Source: Arthrobacter sp. Leaf337
GTDB taxonomy: Bacteria > Actinomycetota > Actinomycetes > Actinomycetales > Micrococcaceae
Reading direction: 5' to 3'
Assembly: GCF_001423745.1 (NCBI RefSeq)
Contig: NZ_LMPC01000031.1
Location: 62,474 to 126,473 of the forward strand
Length of the DNA stretch: 64,000 nt
Position numbers and translations under genes: made by a program. Shown one piece after another: positions 51,871 through 59,311 of this stretch. The stretch's first letter is position 1. Every line of letters begins with the position of its first letter. The notes under the pieces were generated by a model, which had not been told where the DNA came from, did no database searches, and worked only from the letters and a program-made list of their open reading frames with translations.

Positions 51871-53160
51871 ATGAATTCTGGAGACGTCGCCTGGATCCTC
51901 GCCGCGGGCGCACTGTTGTGCATCATGATCCCCGGCCTTGCCCTGTTCTACGGAGGTATGGTCGGGTCCCGCAGGATCCTGAACATGATGATGATGTGCT
52001 TCGGCGGAATGAGCATCGTGGCCGTCCTGTGGGCCGTGTTCGGCTACTCCATGGTCTTCGGCAATTCCATCGGTGGCGCCGGACTCCTCGGTGATGTCAC
52101 CGAGTACTTCGGCATGGAGAAATTGCTGGCCGAGGACCCGAACGCGCCCATCCCCACGGCCCTGTTCGCAGCCTTCCAGCTGTTCTTTGCCGGCATCACC
52201 ACGGCAATCATCGCCGGAGCTGCCGCCGGACGAATGAAGTTCGGCGCATGGATGACCTTCGCCGCCCTCTGGGCCACCCTGGTCTACTTTCCCGTCGCCC
52301 ACTGGGTCTTCGCCTTCAGCTCGGCGGACGGCTCGGTGACCGGCGGCTGGATCGTCAACAGCCTCAAGGCAATCGACTTTGCCGGCGGTACCGCTGTCCA
52401 CATGAACGCCGGAGTCGCCGCCCTCGCCCTCGCCCTGGTCCTCGGACGCAGCGCCGGCTGGCCCAAGAGCGAACACACCAAACCCCACAGCCGCCCGCTC
52501 GTGCTGGTGGGCGCCGGGCTCCTCTGGGCTGGATGGTTCGGCTTCAACGCGGGGTCTGCACTCACCGCTGGCCAGTCCGCATCCGTGGTATTCCTCAACA
52601 CCGCCGTCGCCGCGTGTGCCGGCCTGCTCGCCTGGACGCTCGTGGAACGCATCCGCCTGGGCAGCGCCAGCAGCATGGGCGCCGCCTCCGGCCTGATCTC
52701 GGCCCTCGTCGCCATCACTCCTGCCTGCGGCGCCGTCAGCCCCCTGGGCGCCCTGGCCATCGGCCTCATCGCCGGCGCAGTCTGCTCGCTGGCCATTGAG
52801 CTGAAGTTCCGGCTCGGCTTCGACGATTCACTCGACGTGGTGGGCGTCCACCTGGTGGGCGGCATCCTGGGAACCCTCCTGATCGGCTTCTTCGCCACCG
52901 AGGCCGCCCCCAACAAGGTGAACGGCCTGTTCTACGGCGGCGGCTTTGAGCTCCTCGGGATCCAGACGGTCGCCACGCTGGCCGTACTCGCCTACTCCTT
53001 CGTGGTTACGTGGATCATCGCCAAGGTCCTCAACATGACCATGGGCCTGCGCATCCACGAGGCCGATGAACTGCGCGGCATCGACATCGCCGCGCACTCC
53101 GAGGCCGCCTACCTCAGCGACGAAGAGCCCGTGGAACTCGGTTCGCCCCACCGCGCCTAA
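51871..53160 (+). CDS. amtB: ammonium transporter AmtB family
   Basis: A 429-residue channel with eleven hydrophobic helices. The signature FYGGMVGSRRILN and the conserved His and Phe in FAGGTAVHMNAG and FNAGSAL belong to the ammonium conducting pore; a short charged C-terminal tail ends the protein. The ATG follows TTGGAG. It is divergent from the gamma-glutamylamide synthetase gene. It probably imports ammonium or methylammonium, which would feed the amide ligase. I see no glnK/PII gene nearby, although amtB is often paired with one. Confidence 0.93.
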   Translation: MNSGDVAWILAAGALLCIMIPGLALFYGGMVGSRRILNMMMMCFGGMSIVAVLWAVFGYSMVFGNSIGGAGLLGDVTEYFGMEKLLAEDPNAPIPTALFAAFQLFFAGITTAIIAGAAAGRMKFGAWMTFAALWATLVYFPVAHWVFAFSSADGSVTGGWIVNSLKAIDFAGGTAVHMNAGVAALALALVLGRSAGWPKSEHTKPHSRPLVLVGAGLLWAGWFGFNAGSALTAGQSASVVFLNTAVAACAGLLAWTLVERIRLGSASSMGAASGLISALVAITPACGAVSPLGALAIGLIAGAVCSLAIELKFRLGFDDSLDVVGVHLVGGILGTLLIGFFATEAAPNKVNGLFYGGGFELLGIQTVATLAVLAYSFVVTWIIAKVLNMTMGLRIHEADELRGIDIAAHSEAAYLSDEEPVELGSPHRA

Positions 53161-53207
53161 GGTCCCCGGGCAGGGCGCGGGAAAAGAAGTTAGCCGCTGC
53201 TCCCGTC

Positions 53208-53276
53208 AAGAATCCGAGGCTTGTCCGCCGCGCCCTTCCGTCAAGGTAGGTGACCGCGGACAATCCTCGGATTCTT
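53208..53276. terminator. long imperfect stem-loop between the amtB and nagB genes
   Basis: A 21-base arm AAGAATCCGAGGCTTGTCCGC (53208-53228) pairs with 53256-53276 with a single mismatch, around a 27-base loop. It ends in TTCTTT. It separates convergent genes and would stop both transcripts. Confidence 0.65.
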
Positions 53277-53285
53277 TGTGTTGTC

Positions 53286-54092
53286 CTAGGCCGGCTGCCG
53301 CAGCCAGGGCCGGGTGGGCGTTTGGCCCAGCTGGTCGTTGAACTCCTGGGCCTCGCGGTAGTAGTCCAGCAGGCTCAGGCGGGAGGCGGCCGCCGGATCC
53401 AGGATGACCACTGCCCGGCGGTGCAGTTGCAGCACCGAAGCCGGGCAGTGTGCGCTGACCGGTCCTTCCACCATGGCCTGGACGGCATCAGCCTTGTTCT
53501 CCCCCATGGCCACGAGCACCGCCAGCCGGGCCTCGCGGATGGTCCCCAGCCCCTGGGTCAGGCAGAGCCGGGGAACGTCGCCGGCCGGGAAGAACCGCGC
53601 GTTGTCGGCGCGGGTGGCACCGGCAAGCGTCTTCACCCTGGTGCGCGAGACCAGTGACGAGGTGGGCTCGTTGAACCCGATATGGCCGTTCGCGCCGATG
53701 CCCAGGATCTGGATGTCCACCCCGCCGGCGGCCGTGATGGCTGCGTCATAGCGGTCGGCTTCCGCGACGAGGTCCGGAGCATCCCCGTGCGGGGTCATGA
53801 GTTTCCCCAGCGGCAGGTCCACGTGGTCGACGAATTCCCGCCGGATGGTGGAGTAGTAGCTCTGTTCGTGCTCCGGCGGCAGCCCGGCGTATTCGTCCAG
53901 TGTGAAGGCTGTGACCTGGCTGAAGCCCAGCTGCTCTTCACGGTGCCGGCGGATCAGCTCCTGGTACGTGGACTTCGGCGAACCGCCCGTGGCGAGCCCG
54001 AGGACGGCCGGGCCCTGGCGGACCCGGGCTTCGATGATGTCAGCGGCCCGGCCCCCTACGTGGTCCGCGGACTCACACAGAATAATCTGCAC
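53286..54092 (-). CDS. nagB: glucosamine-6-phosphate deaminase
   Basis: A 268-residue NagB-type enzyme that converts glucosamine-6-phosphate to fructose-6-phosphate and ammonia. Motifs are LGLATGGSPKSTYQ, the catalytic Asp in TFTLDEYAGL and the His-containing GIGANGHIGFNEP. The GTG start at 54092 has two AGGA-type sites and overlaps the end of nagA by 20 bases. It is the last gene of the ptsIIC-nagA-nagB run. Confidence 0.94.
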   Translation of the reverse strand: MQIILCESADHVGGRAADIIEARVRQGPAVLGLATGGSPKSTYQELIRRHREEQLGFSQVTAFTLDEYAGLPPEHEQSYYSTIRREFVDHVDLPLGKLMTPHGDAPDLVAEADRYDAAITAAGGVDIQILGIGANGHIGFNEPTSSLVSRTRVKTLAGATRADNARFFPAGDVPRLCLTQGLGTIREARLAVLVAMGENKADAVQAMVEGPVSAHCPASVLQLHRRAVVILDPAAASRLSLLDYYREAQEFNDQLGQTPTRPWLRQPA

Positions 54093-55383
54093 GCGTTTTC
54101 CTTTCCTGCGTCAGTGGTGTGCCGGCCCGGTAGACCTGCAGCAGTTCGAGTTTTTCGGTGGTCACCAGGATGTCGGCGCGGTACCCCGTGGTGAGGGAAC
54201 CAATCTGCGCGGATTCCGGCCGGTCCAAGCCCATTAGGCGGGCAGGTGTGGCCGAGGCCGCCGTCACGGCGTCGGCCAGGGGCACGCCCCATTCGACGCA
54301 GCGGCGCACATTTTCCAGCAGCAGGCTCGTTGCCCCGGCGATCGCACCGGGCCGGGCATCACCCTCCGCGGGGACCAGGCGCGCCACCCGGTCCCGGACC
54401 AGCACGTCCAGGCTGCCGAGTGTGTAGTGGCCGTCGGACATTCCCGCCGCTGCCATGGCATCCGTAATCAGCGCGATCGAGCCCGGGCCCACCAGGCCGA
54501 AGACCATACGGACGATCTCCGGGTCCAGGTGCACGCCGTCGGCTACCAGTTCCAGGACCATCCGGCCCGGTGACTGCCGTGCGGCCTGCAGCAGGACGGG
54601 AATGGGTCCGGGTGTCCGGTGGCCCAGTGCGGGCATCCGGTTGAACAGGTGTGTGGCGGACCAGGGACCGTCGTCTCGGGTCACCGGGCCGGCGCCGTCG
54701 TTGTCTAGGGCGCCGCCCAGGGCTTCCCGGGTCCGCGCCGCCGTGGCACCGGTGTGGCCGAGCGACGGAACCACGCGGTAGTCCCGGCACAGGGCCACGA
54801 GTTCGGCAAAGTGCGGTGTTTCCGGTGCCAGCGTGATGGACCGCACCGTACCGTGCCCCGCTTCGAGCCACTCCTGCAGGAGCACCGGGTCGCCGTCGAT
54901 GATGGCCGCCGGGTCCTGCGCTCCGCACATGCTCTTGGTGATAAACGGTCCTTCCAGGTGCAGGCCGGCCAGGGTGCCGTCCTGCACCAGCTCCCGCAGC
55001 GCCGTGATCTGCTCGAGCAGCACATCCGACGGCGCCGAAACGAGCGAGGCGAGCACCGACGTCGTACCCTGCCCGGCGAGGTAACCCGCCGCCCGGCGGG
55101 CGCCGTCGGCATCCGCGGAGAAGGTGTGGCCCACGGCGCCGTGGCAGTGCACGTCCACCAGCCCCGGCAGGATGACCGGAACCTGCGTTGTTTCGACGTC
55201 GACGCCGGCGGGCAGCTCCGCCGTCGGGCCGCACCACGCGACGCTCCCCCCGGCGATCACCACGGTGCCGTCTTCGATCACACCGTCCCCGGCCCGGCCG
55301 GTGACGAGGCGGCCACGCAGCCCCAGCCCGCCGCCGCTCTCTTGCGTGGGCTGATCCGGCCCCACAGCGGGGTCAGCTTGCAT
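54073..55383 (-). CDS. nagA: N-acetylglucosamine-6-phosphate deacetylase
   Basis: A 436-residue amidohydrolase. The HxH metal motif is at about residues 79-81 (LVDVHCHGAVGH); the metal-binding Glu is in HLEGPF; the His in SLGHTGAT and the catalytic Asp in LITDAMAAAG follow. ATG 55383 overlaps the PTS IIC gene by 11 bases; an in-frame ATG at 55419 is also possible. It removes acetate from GlcNAc-6-phosphate, giving the substrate of NagB. Confidence 0.92.
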   Translation of the reverse strand: MQADPAVGPDQPTQESGGGLGLRGRLVTGRAGDGVIEDGTVVIAGGSVAWCGPTAELPAGVDVETTQVPVILPGLVDVHCHGAVGHTFSADADGARRAAGYLAGQGTTSVLASLVSAPSDVLLEQITALRELVQDGTLAGLHLEGPFITKSMCGAQDPAAIIDGDPVLLQEWLEAGHGTVRSITLAPETPHFAELVALCRDYRVVPSLGHTGATAARTREALGGALDNDGAGPVTRDDGPWSATHLFNRMPALGHRTPGPIPVLLQAARQSPGRMVLELVADGVHLDPEIVRMVFGLVGPGSIALITDAMAAAGMSDGHYTLGSLDVLVRDRVARLVPAEGDARPGAIAGATSLLLENVRRCVEWGVPLADAVTAASATPARLMGLDRPESAQIGSLTTGYRADILVTTEKLELLQVYRAGTPLTQERKTRADYSV

Positions 55384-56647
55384 CGGCTTTGGCCATCGAA
55401 CCGTTCTCGTCGGTTTCATCTTCGCGCCCCATGGTGCGGAGGTTCCAGCGCCTGATCACGAAGCGGAACACCACGTAGTACACGGCCGCGTAGCCCAGGC
55501 CGATGGGCACCAGCCAGAGCGGATTCTGCGCGATCCCGAAGTTGAGGACGTAGTCGATAGCACCGGCGGAGAAGCCGAACCCGTGGTGGATCCCCAGGAA
55601 GTTGACCAGCATCATGGACGTTCCGGTCAGGACGGCGTGGACGATGTAGAGCGGCCAGGCCACGAACATGAAGGAGAATTCCAGCGGTTCGGTGATGCCG
55701 GTGAGGAAGGCGGTGAGGCCGGTGGAGAGCATCACGCCGCCGACGATCTTCTTCTGGGAGGGCTTGGCTTCGTGCCAGATGGCGAGCGCGGCCGCGGGCA
55801 GGGCGAACATCATGATGGGGAAGAACCCGGTCATGAAGACGCCAGCGGAGGGATCACCGGCGAAGAACCGGTTCAGGTCGCCGTGGGCGCCGTTGTAGTC
55901 GCCGATGATGAACCAGACGATCGAGTTCAGGATGTGGTGCAGTCCCAGCGGGATGAGCAACCGGTTGAGCGTGCCGTAAATGCCGCTGCCCACCACCGTG
56001 TTGTCCGCCACCGTGTTGCCCACGGCTGTCAGTCCGGAGTTGAACAAGGGGTAGATGAGGGCCATGACCACGCCGATGATGATGGCGGCAAACGAGGTCA
56101 GGATGGGCACCAGGCGGCGGCCGGCGAAGAATCCAAGCCAGTCCGGCAGGGTGGTCCGGTGGAACTTCTGCCACAGCCACGCCGTGGTCAGGCCCATCAC
56201 GATGCCGGCGAGCACGCCGTAGTTGATGACCGGATCCTTGCCGCCCTCCGGGGCGGCGCCCAGCACCAGCGGCGCCATGACTTTGAAGACGTTGGTCAGG
56301 ACCAGGAAGCCGACGACGGCGGCCAGCGCCGTTGATCCGTCGCCCTTCTTGGCGAAGCCGAAGGAAATGCCGACGGCGAAGAGCAGCGGAAGGTTCTCAA
56401 ACAGGGCGCCGCCGGCGGCGCCGATCACCTGGGCAACGGTGGTCAGGCCTTCGAACCTGCCCAGCAGGTCGTCCTGGCCCAGGCGCAGGAGGAGCGCTGC
56501 GGCGGGAAGGGCGGCGATGGGGAGCATGAGGCTGCGGCCGAAGCGCTGGAGGTTCTGCAGCGCTTTGCCGCTGCCCTTGGCCTTGCCCGGGGCCGGTGCG
56601 GCCAGCGGGCCTGCCCCGGCGGAAGCGGACGGGTTTTCCGTGGACAT
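55373..56647 (-). CDS. PTS system IIC component, N-acetylglucosamine/glucose type
   Basis: A 424-residue IIC permease with about ten helices. The conserved GITEPLEFSFMF motif, the start LQRFGRSLMLPIAALPAAALLLRLG and the HHGFGFSAGAIDY segment are typical of the glucose/GlcNAc superfamily. It lacks IIB and IIA domains, which are encoded separately by the two divergent genes. Given the nagA and nagB genes downstream, GlcNAc is the probable substrate. The ATG follows GAGGA. Confidence 0.93.
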   Translation of the reverse strand: MSTENPSASAGAGPLAAPAPGKAKGSGKALQNLQRFGRSLMLPIAALPAAALLLRLGQDDLLGRFEGLTTVAQVIGAAGGALFENLPLLFAVGISFGFAKKGDGSTALAAVVGFLVLTNVFKVMAPLVLGAAPEGGKDPVINYGVLAGIVMGLTTAWLWQKFHRTTLPDWLGFFAGRRLVPILTSFAAIIIGVVMALIYPLFNSGLTAVGNTVADNTVVGSGIYGTLNRLLIPLGLHHILNSIVWFIIGDYNGAHGDLNRFFAGDPSAGVFMTGFFPIMMFALPAAALAIWHEAKPSQKKIVGGVMLSTGLTAFLTGITEPLEFSFMFVAWPLYIVHAVLTGTSMMLVNFLGIHHGFGFSAGAIDYVLNFGIAQNPLWLVPIGLGYAAVYYVVFRFVIRRWNLRTMGREDETDENGSMAKADAS

Positions 56648-56710
56648 GGGTTCCTCGTTTCGAAAAGGCGGTGCTTGTGCGGGGATGCGGGATTCAGTAG
56701 AGTTTTGCTA

Positions 56711-56726
56711 ACTGGTTATAACCAGT
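56711..56726. promoter_or_regulatory. DasR/NagR-like operator (perfect palindrome)
   Basis: ACTGGTTATAACCAGT is a perfect 16-base palindrome close to the DasR responsive element ACTGGTCTAGACCACT. It lies between a possible -35 TTGCTA (56705-56710) and -10 GACAAT (56727-56732) for the IIB gene, and 64 bases upstream of the IIC gene. A GntR/UTRA regulator is encoded in the same locus. Confidence 0.8.
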
Positions 56727-56831
56727 GACAATCATCACTGTGAAGTGCACCGGGCTTAGTTGTCAACCTCAGGCAGGAAAAAAGCTTCAGAGCCGGCCGG
56801 ACTCACCGCGAAACGACCAACAGGAGTGGAC

Positions 56832-57062
56832 ATGTCCAAAGCAGAAATCATCCTCGCCGCCCTGGGCGGGGCAGAGAACGTTGAAGAGATCGAAGGGTGC
56901 ATCACCCGCCTGCGCACCGAAGTGGTGGATGCCGGAAAGGTTGACGAGGCAGCCCTCAAAGCCGCGGGCGCCCACGGCGTGATGATGTCCGGCACGGTGG
57001 TCCAGGTTGTGGTGGGCCCCGAGGCGGAAAGCCTGGCAGAAGACATCCAGGACCTGATGTGA
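56832..57062 (+). CDS. PTS system IIB component, glucose/GlcNAc type
   Basis: A 76-residue IIB domain as a separate protein. The phosphorylated cysteine is C23 in EIEGCITRLR. ATG 56832 has AGGAG upstream, and the length equals a complete IIB domain. It receives phosphate from the IIA protein encoded next and passes it to sugar bound by IIC. Its stop overlaps the IIA start (GTGA). Confidence 0.93.
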   Translation: MSKAEIILAALGGAENVEEIEGCITRLRTEVVDAGKVDEAALKAAGAHGVMMSGTVVQVVVGPEAESLAEDIQDLM

Positions 57063-57601
57063 GCACGCCTGAGGTAAGCACGGCTGAGGTAAGCGGGGCC
57101 GCACCCGCCGGGGCCACGCAGAAGGGGGCCATCAGTGTGGCCTCGCCCCTGCCCGGCCGGCTCATCCCGCTCAGCGAAGTGCCGGACCCGGTGTTCGCCA
57201 AGGGGCTTGTCGGCGGAGGCGCCGCGGTCATTCCGGACGACGACGCCGGGGTGCTCACCGCCGTCGCGCCCCTGGACGGCAAGGTCATCAAGGTCATGCC
57301 GCACGCCTACATCGTCCAGCACGCCTCGGGGCCGGCAGTGCTGGTCCACGTGGGCATCGATACGGTCGGGCTGAAGGGCGAGGGCTTCAGCGTGCTGGCG
57401 CAGAAGGGCGACCAGGTGCGCGCCGGCGACCCCATGATCAGCGTTGACGTCGCGTTTGTCCGCTCGAAAAACCTCAGCATGTGCAGTCCTGTGGTGATCC
57501 TGGACAGCGCACCGGACGCCATTGAACCTCCGGCTTCAGGCGGCCGGGTGGAAGCCGGCGGGCACCTGTTCAGTCTGCCCGGGAAAATTCCGGAAAAATA
57601 G
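57059..57601 (+). CDS. PTS system IIA component, glucose type
   Basis: A 180-residue Crr-like IIA protein with a 25-residue flexible start. The two active-site histidines are H82 (PHAYIV) and the phosphorylated H97 (VLVHVGIDTVGLKG). The GTG start overlaps the IIB stop. In addition to sugar uptake, such proteins may have regulatory roles, but that is not visible here. Confidence 0.92.
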   Translation: MSTPEVSTAEVSGAAPAGATQKGAISVASPLPGRLIPLSEVPDPVFAKGLVGGGAAVIPDDDAGVLTAVAPLDGKVIKVMPHAYIVQHASGPAVLVHVGIDTVGLKGEGFSVLAQKGDQVRAGDPMISVDVAFVRSKNLSMCSPVVILDSAPDAIEPPASGGRVEAGGHLFSLPGKIPEK

Positions 57602-57605
57602 GGAC

Positions 57606-58325
57606 ATGGATACGGCAGGGGAACTCAAACACGTCTGGGTGCGCAGGCAGCTCCAGGACCTGGTGGCCACCACGTTGCGGCCCGGGGACGCCCTGCTGGG
57701 CGAACGCCAACTGGAGGAGCAGTTCGGGGTCTCGCGCATCACGGTGCGCCGGGCCATCTCGGACCTCGTCCAGGACGGAGCCCTGGTCCGGATCAAGGGC
57801 AAGGGGACCTTCGTCTCGCACGGACTGGTCCGCTCAACCCTGCACCTGGCCTCCTTCAATGAGGACATGCGGGCGGCCGGCTTCGAACCCAGCACCCGCG
57901 TCATTACTGCCTCCACCGAGGAGCCGCCCGCGGCGGCGTCCGAGCACCTGGGACTGCCGCCGGGGCAGGAGGCCTACCAGGTCCGTAGGCTGCGCCTGGC
58001 AAACGGGGCGCCCGTCAGCGTGGACGAATCCTGGCTGCCGCCCCGGCTCCTGCCGGACCTGCTCTCGGAGGACCTGACCGGGTCGCTGTACCGCGTCCTC
58101 GCCGCGTCCGGCCATCCGGTGCAGCATGTGGAACAGACCGTGGAGGCCGCCGCCGCCCCGGAGGACACGGCGGCCCTGCTGGACATCGAGCCCGGGGCAC
58201 CGGTGCTCCTCTTCAGGCGCCGTTCGTTTACCGGCCAGGAAGACCCCGGCACACCCATCGAGTACTCCATTTCGACGTACCGCTCGGACCGGTACCAGGT
58301 CTCGATGCGGCTGGCGCTCGGCTGA
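57606..58325 (+). CDS. GntR/HutC (UTRA) regulator, NagR/DasR-like
   Basis: A 239-residue regulator: winged helix at residues 1-75 (LEEQFGVSRITVRRAISDLVQDG, then IKGKGTFVS) and a UTRA ligand domain (about 85-235). It follows the IIA gene after four bases. DasR-type members bind glucosamine-6-phosphate or GlcNAc-6-phosphate and repress nag and PTS genes through the palindrome found at 56711-56726, which makes this the obvious partner. The ATG has only a weak GGGA site. Confidence 0.9.
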   Translation: MDTAGELKHVWVRRQLQDLVATTLRPGDALLGERQLEEQFGVSRITVRRAISDLVQDGALVRIKGKGTFVSHGLVRSTLHLASFNEDMRAAGFEPSTRVITASTEEPPAAASEHLGLPPGQEAYQVRRLRLANGAPVSVDESWLPPRLLPDLLSEDLTGSLYRVLAASGHPVQHVEQTVEAAAAPEDTAALLDIEPGAPVLLFRRRSFTGQEDPGTPIEYSISTYRSDRYQVSMRLALG

Positions 58326-58351
58326 GCCAGGACCGGCCCAGTCCCCAACTG

Positions 58352-58401
58352 ACTCGCATTTAACGTCGTGAAACCCCCGAATGGCGACGTTAAATGCGAG
58401 T
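58352..58401. repeat. perfect inverted repeat, possible dispersed intergenic element
   Basis: ACTCGCATTTAACGTCG (58352-58368) and its exact complement (58385-58401) flank a 16-base spacer. It is less GC-rich than its surroundings and lacks a T-run, so it is not a classic terminator. It lies between the GntR gene and the prephenate dehydratase gene. Confidence 0.6.
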
Positions 58402-58442
58402 TACTTGGGCGCGCGGGGGCAGGTCGTGAAACCATACGGATC

Positions 58443-59300
58443 GTGACCCAGAAAATTGCGTACCAGGGCGAGCCCGGCGCCAACTCAAATATCGCGTGCA
58501 TGCAGATGTTCCCGGAAGTGGAAAGCGTTCCGTGCGCCAGCTTTGAAGATGCCTTCGAACTGGTGTCCACGGGAGCCGCCGATTTCGCCATGATCCCGAT
58601 CGAGAACTCGATCGCCGGCCGGGTGGCGGACATCCACATCCTGCTGCCGCAGTCCCGCCTGCAGATCGTGGGCGAGTTCTTCCTGCCCATTCACTTCGAC
58701 CTGCTGGGCATCCCCGGCAGCACCATCGAAGCGGCCACCGAGGTCCACAGCCACATCCACGCCCTGGGACAGTGCCGGCGGCTCATCCGCGAAGCCGGGC
58801 TGCGCCCCGTTATTGCCGGAGACACCGCAGGTTCCGCCCGGGAAGTCCGGGAGTGGAACGACCCCGCCAAGCTGTCCCTCGCTCCCCCGCTCGCAGCCAG
58901 CATTTACGGTCTGGAGGTGCTGGCCTCCCGGGTTGAGGATGACCCCTCCAACACCACGCGCTTCGTAGTCCTGGCTCCTGAAAAGGAACTGCCGACCAGG
59001 GAGGAACTGTCCGGACCGGCTGTGACCAGCTTCCTGTTCCGGGTCCGCAATGTTCCGTCCGCCCTCTTCAAGGCGCTGGGCGGGTTCGCCACCAACGGCG
59101 TGAACATGACGCGGCTGGAAAGCTACATGGTGGGCAATGAGTTCGCCGCCACCATGTTCATGGCCGACGTCGAGGGCCACCCGGAGGACCTGCCGTTGAA
59201 GCTCGCCCTGGAGGAACTGGACTTCTTCACCACCGAGGTGCGCATCCTGGGCGTCTACGCAGCCGCAGACTACCGGACGGCTCAGGCCACCGCGGTCTGA
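58443..59300 (+). CDS. pheA: prephenate dehydratase
   Basis: A 285-residue enzyme that makes phenylpyruvate from prephenate in phenylalanine synthesis. The catalytic domain (about 4-180) has PIENS (52-56) and the TRF motif at 172-174; an ACT domain (about 195-275) has the phenylalanine-binding segments GGFATNGVNMTRLES. No chorismate mutase domain is fused. The GTG at 58443 gives the usual length; its ribosome site is weak. It is not part of an amino acid operon here and converges on the hydroxylase gene with 11 bases between. Confidence 0.94.
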   Translation: MTQKIAYQGEPGANSNIACMQMFPEVESVPCASFEDAFELVSTGAADFAMIPIENSIAGRVADIHILLPQSRLQIVGEFFLPIHFDLLGIPGSTIEAATEVHSHIHALGQCRRLIREAGLRPVIAGDTAGSAREVREWNDPAKLSLAPPLAASIYGLEVLASRVEDDPSNTTRFVVLAPEKELPTREELSGPAVTSFLFRVRNVPSALFKALGGFATNGVNMTRLESYMVGNEFAATMFMADVEGHPEDLPLKLALEELDFFTTEVRILGVYAAADYRTAQATAV

Positions 59301-59311
59301 CGGGGCCACGC

